Origin: Carallia brachiata
Lineage: Eukaryota; Streptophyta; Magnoliopsida; Malpighiales; Rhizophoraceae
Length of the DNA: 64,000 nt
NCBI GenBank assembly: GCA_021464245.1
Contig: JADCRB010000030.1
Location: 1,825,376 to 1,889,375, forward strand
Direction: 5' to 3'
A model generated the notes under the pieces. The model saw only the letters and a program-made list of their open reading frames with translations, searched no databases and was not told where the DNA came from. The position numbers and the translations under genes were made by a program. Positions 61,525 through 64,000 of the stretch are shown here, one piece after another. The first letter of the stretch is position 1; every line of letters starts with the position of its first letter.

Positions 61525-62811
61525 TCATAACTTAACTGAGGAGTCACCAATTGCATTCAACTCCCCCTTACAAAATTTAGCTTGTGTCTTGTATAAAGAG
61601 TATTTCTTCCCTTTTGTAATTAGGAGATTACCTCTACTCAGATTCCACTTGCCACTGCGGAATTTACTGACATAGCCCTCATCATCAAGAATATCGGTAG
61701 ATATCAAATTGAGTCATATATCTGGAATATACCTCACATCAGTAAGGGTCAGCTTGCAACCAGTGTTGGTTTCCAAGCATACATTACTAATGCCAATAAT
61801 TGGACACTATGTCTCATTTCTCATCTTAACATGACCATAACTGCCACCATGATAAGATATGAAGAACTCCCTCTGAGATGTGCAATAGTATGTAGTTGCT
61901 GAATCAATCACAAAAGTACAATCCTGGGATGTGAAATTAATGCAACACTCATTACTAACTACAATAGAAACATCCCCATTAGATAGCTGCAACTGTATTT
62001 GCATCTTCCTTCTTCTCTTCACCTCGGTCTCTGAACTGACTTCTCTTGAATTTTCTGCACTCCTTTATACCATGCCCGAGCTTGCCACAATAATAGCATC
62101 TTATTGACTTCTGAGACTTGGACTTGCCTCTTGACTTATCACAGTTATCAGGATTGTTGGAGTTTCTAGTTCTACTCCTTCCTTGCCTCTAATTATCTCG
62201 TCTCTCTAGAATCAATGCCTCAGGATGAGAAGTGAATCCCTGCTCTTTTCTTCTGGTCTCTTCATTGAACAAGCTCTCTTTCACTGAAAGCATTAAGAGC
62301 TTGCCATTAGGAGCTGAGTTGTTGAGTGCTGCTACCACCAATGTCTCTCAGGTATCAAGTAATGTACCTAGAAAAATGCAGGCTTACAATTCATCATCTA
62401 ATGAGATCCACATTTTGGTCAACTGATTCACCATATCTTGGACGTTGTTCAAGTGCTCAGCTATACTGCTATCATCTCAGTACCTTATATTCACAAGTTT
62501 TTTGACAATAAAGACTTTATTCTAAGCTGTCTTCAGTTCACACAAACTGGCCAATTTATCCCACAAGGCCTTTGCATTATTCTCATGAGCTATATGGTGA
62601 AACACACTATTATCAATTCATTGTCGAATCATACCGACAGTTTTTCTGTCAAGTCTCTTCCATTCTTTGCATCTTTGTCTGTTGGTTTGGCTCCATTTCC
62701 TTCTATAGGGTCATACAAATCCCTACAAAAGAGAATATCTTCCATCCTCGGCTTCCATATCGAATAGTTGGAGGCAGTCAACTTAAACATGCTGGTACTA
62801 CCTTCTTTCAT
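61525..62811 (-). pseudogene. Copia gag, protease and pre-integrase relic
   Basis: Starts near 62811 with MKEGSTSMFKLTASNYSIWK. The nucleocapsid zinc knuckle CYYCGKLGHGIKEC lies near 62060-62110. The protease site reads FVIDSATTYYC near 61900, lacking the Gly of the usual DSGA. The GAG-pre-integrase frame covers 61525-61707. Several in-frame stops occur. Confidence 0.75.
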
Positions 62812-62839
62812 TTAATTAATCCCAAGTACAGAACCCAAA

Positions 62840-62851
62840 GCTCTGATACCA
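62840..62851 (-). other. Primer-binding site for initiator tRNA-Met
   Basis: TGGTATCAGAGC on the minus strand, one base from the 5' LTR. This is the classic plant copia primer site. Confidence 0.9.
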
Positions 62852-62852
62852 T

Positions 62853-63621
62853 TGTTGGGAGAGGATATGTTCACAATAATAACACAACAATCAAACAGGC
62901 CTCAGTCTTGAATCTGTCCTTTTTCCCTACAAATTAATAAATAAACAAGATACCAATATTCACCAGTACCAATAATCACCAACTAAGCAGCAATAATCAA
63001 CATAAAAATAATGATAAAGAGACACCAGAATTTTTACGTGGAAAACTCCCCAATATGGAGAGAAAAACCACGAGACACTAGTCAAGCAAAATTTTCACTA
63101 TGTTATGGGATCACGATAAAGTCTTTCCAGTACACAACTAAAGTTCACCTATACGTACTAGAAATTTATCAAGAAACACATTCTTGGTTCACAATTTCTC
63201 TATAGTATCATCACATAGACGATATACAGTCAGAAAATGAGAACAATCTCACCGAATGGTAGAACTGCAGTAAAACCAAAAGCAGCAAATGGAAGATCTG
63301 AACCATTGGATGTGTAGATCACGTTCTTAGGATGAACATATCAAAAAATGGGCTCCATCAGAGCAAAATCTACCGTTGGATCGTCTGCAAAACGATCCCC
63401 CAACCTTTTTTCTTTCCTCTCTCACGCCGCCTCTTTCTGCTTCTTTTTCCAATTTTTTTGTTCTTTCTCTTGTCTTTTATACACGACACCCATTTATATA
63501 TGCATATTTTATTATTTCTTTTTCCTCTCTATTTTCCTACACCACACACACTCTCTTTCTTTTATTATTTTATTTCTTCTTTATTTCGGGTTGACCCCAC
63601 ATTATGAAGCCTATTAAGACA
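62853..63621 (-). repeat. 5' LTR of the copia element
   Basis: 769 bp, partner of 57911-58688. Ends on the element strand are TGTCTTAATAGG and TCTCCCAACA. Confidence 0.85.
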
Positions 63622-63828
63622 CCAACTTCGTTGTAATCACGTATATGCTAGAATTTCTAGTTGTCGGGCTTATGTACTAATTTGGTGGACATGATCATGG
63701 TACTGAACAATGCTCCTAATTGTTCTACTAAAGTTTGAGACTTTGGCTGAAAGAGAGTCCCTTCGCCGTCGTGTGTTGGTGAACAGAATAGCAAATCGAA
63801 TTGAGTTTTTGTGTAATTGCTTTCTTTC

Positions 63829-63999
63829 TCTTTTTTTTTATTAAGGAAAAGGATGTACATTTTATTAAATACTTACAGTAGCTAATATATCCTTATCAAT
63901 TAAGTTGAAAGCATCTACGAAGCTAGATCTAGTCCATAAGTTGTATCCCCCAACCATTAGAGCCATCTTTGCCAATGCATGAGCTATCCCATTAACCTC
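63829..63999 (-). pseudogene. LINE 3' end with RNase H tail, cut by the right edge
   Basis: The minus strand reads EVNGIAHALAKMALMVGGYN and LWTRSSFVDAFNLID to a stop near 63870. This is the C-terminal HVRREVNGxAHxLA part of a LINE-type RNase H domain. About 30 bases later comes an A-run (T-run on plus, 63829-63838), the likely LINE tail. The rest lies beyond base 64000. Confidence 0.55.
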
Positions 64000-64000
64000 A

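Larger units (their letters stand above)
57911..63621 (-). mobile_element. Ty1/copia LTR retrotransposon, degenerate, minus strand
   Basis: 5.71 kb with two LTRs in direct orientation (57911-58688 and 62853-63621), LTR ends TG...CA on the element strand, and a primer site TGGTATCAGAGC (62840-62851, complementary to the 3' end of initiator tRNA-Met) one base inside the 5' LTR. Order on the minus strand is gag with zinc knuckle, protease, integrase, reverse transcriptase, RNase H, the copia order. Motifs resemble the Tork/TNT1 group. Many stops and shifts, a tandem duplication in RT and a short RNase H end show it cannot code. The LTRs differ visibly (perhaps 15% by eye), so it is old. No matching 5-bp target duplication was found. 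It lies in intron 1 of the TXNDC9-like gene, in antisense. Confidence 0.9.

Noticed and set aside
1..64000. CRISPR array, rRNA, tRNA or microRNA genes
   Set aside because: None seen: no regular spacer array, no rRNA-like block and no full cloverleaf; the A/B-box words belong to SINE-like segments.

Overview
This is an AT-rich, intron-bearing nuclear segment from a eudicot plant, probably a woody species; genus and species cannot be fixed from the sequence. The plant assignment rests on a CYP722A-type cytochrome P450, a cluster of plant BCS1-like AAA-ATPases, a BAHD acyltransferase fragment, a copia element with a tRNA-iMet primer site, and abundant CACTA, hAT-type and MITE insertions. No bacterial operon, CRISPR array, rRNA or tRNA gene was seen.

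Layout. (1) 1-6.2 kb: a minus-strand P450 gene, eight exons visible and the last one off the left edge. It has a 2-bp frameshift in exon 6, a GC-AG intron and a 150-bp tandem duplication over the exon-2 splice donor. (2) 6.5-10.1 kb: a decayed Ty3/gypsy-type element with a gag relic, an A/C-rich tract and a minisatellite. (3) 10.1-50.9 kb: three tandem copies (A, B, C) of a duplicon, each made of a long non-coding upstream block plus one two-exon AAA-ATPase gene (starts at 21118, 37112 and 48449). Copies 1 and 2 are intact and nearly identical (467 aa). Copy 3 has a 2-bp deletion and truncates early. Each duplicon carries its own private insertions: a 3.69-kb CACTA element and a foldback MITE in B, a 0.93-kb TIR element and a promoter-proximal MITE in C, hAT-like MITEs in A and B. 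The sister copies preserve the empty sites, so many insertions can be read directly. (4) 50.9-56.5 kb: a second pair of AAA-ATPase genes from a different subclade, one a multiply broken pseudogene (51276-52548) and one intact (54954-56523, 486 aa). (5) 57.4-64 kb: the 5' UTR and first coding exon of a TXNDC9-like (phosducin/thioredoxin-fold) gene whose first intron holds a degenerate copia element (57911-63621, minus strand), then a LINE-type RNase H tail at the right edge.

How it fits together. The likely functional protein genes are AAA genes 1, 2 and 5 and perhaps the TXNDC9-like gene, most of which lies outside the window. The AAA proteins share a hydrophobic N-terminus, an AAA-associated domain, Walker A and B, sensor and second-region-of-homology motifs. 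They belong to the plant BCS1-like family, whose members sit in mitochondrial outer membrane or ER and are often stress-induced. The rest is mostly the record of tandem duplication and transposition.

The least expected pattern is a set of very short insertions. Each is a poly(A) or poly(T) run plus a few unique bases, 13-30 bp in all, flanked by exact 12-18-bp direct repeats. They look like retrotransposition events that delivered only the tail. Two of them, 42 kb apart, carry the same hexamer TATGTC before the A-run.
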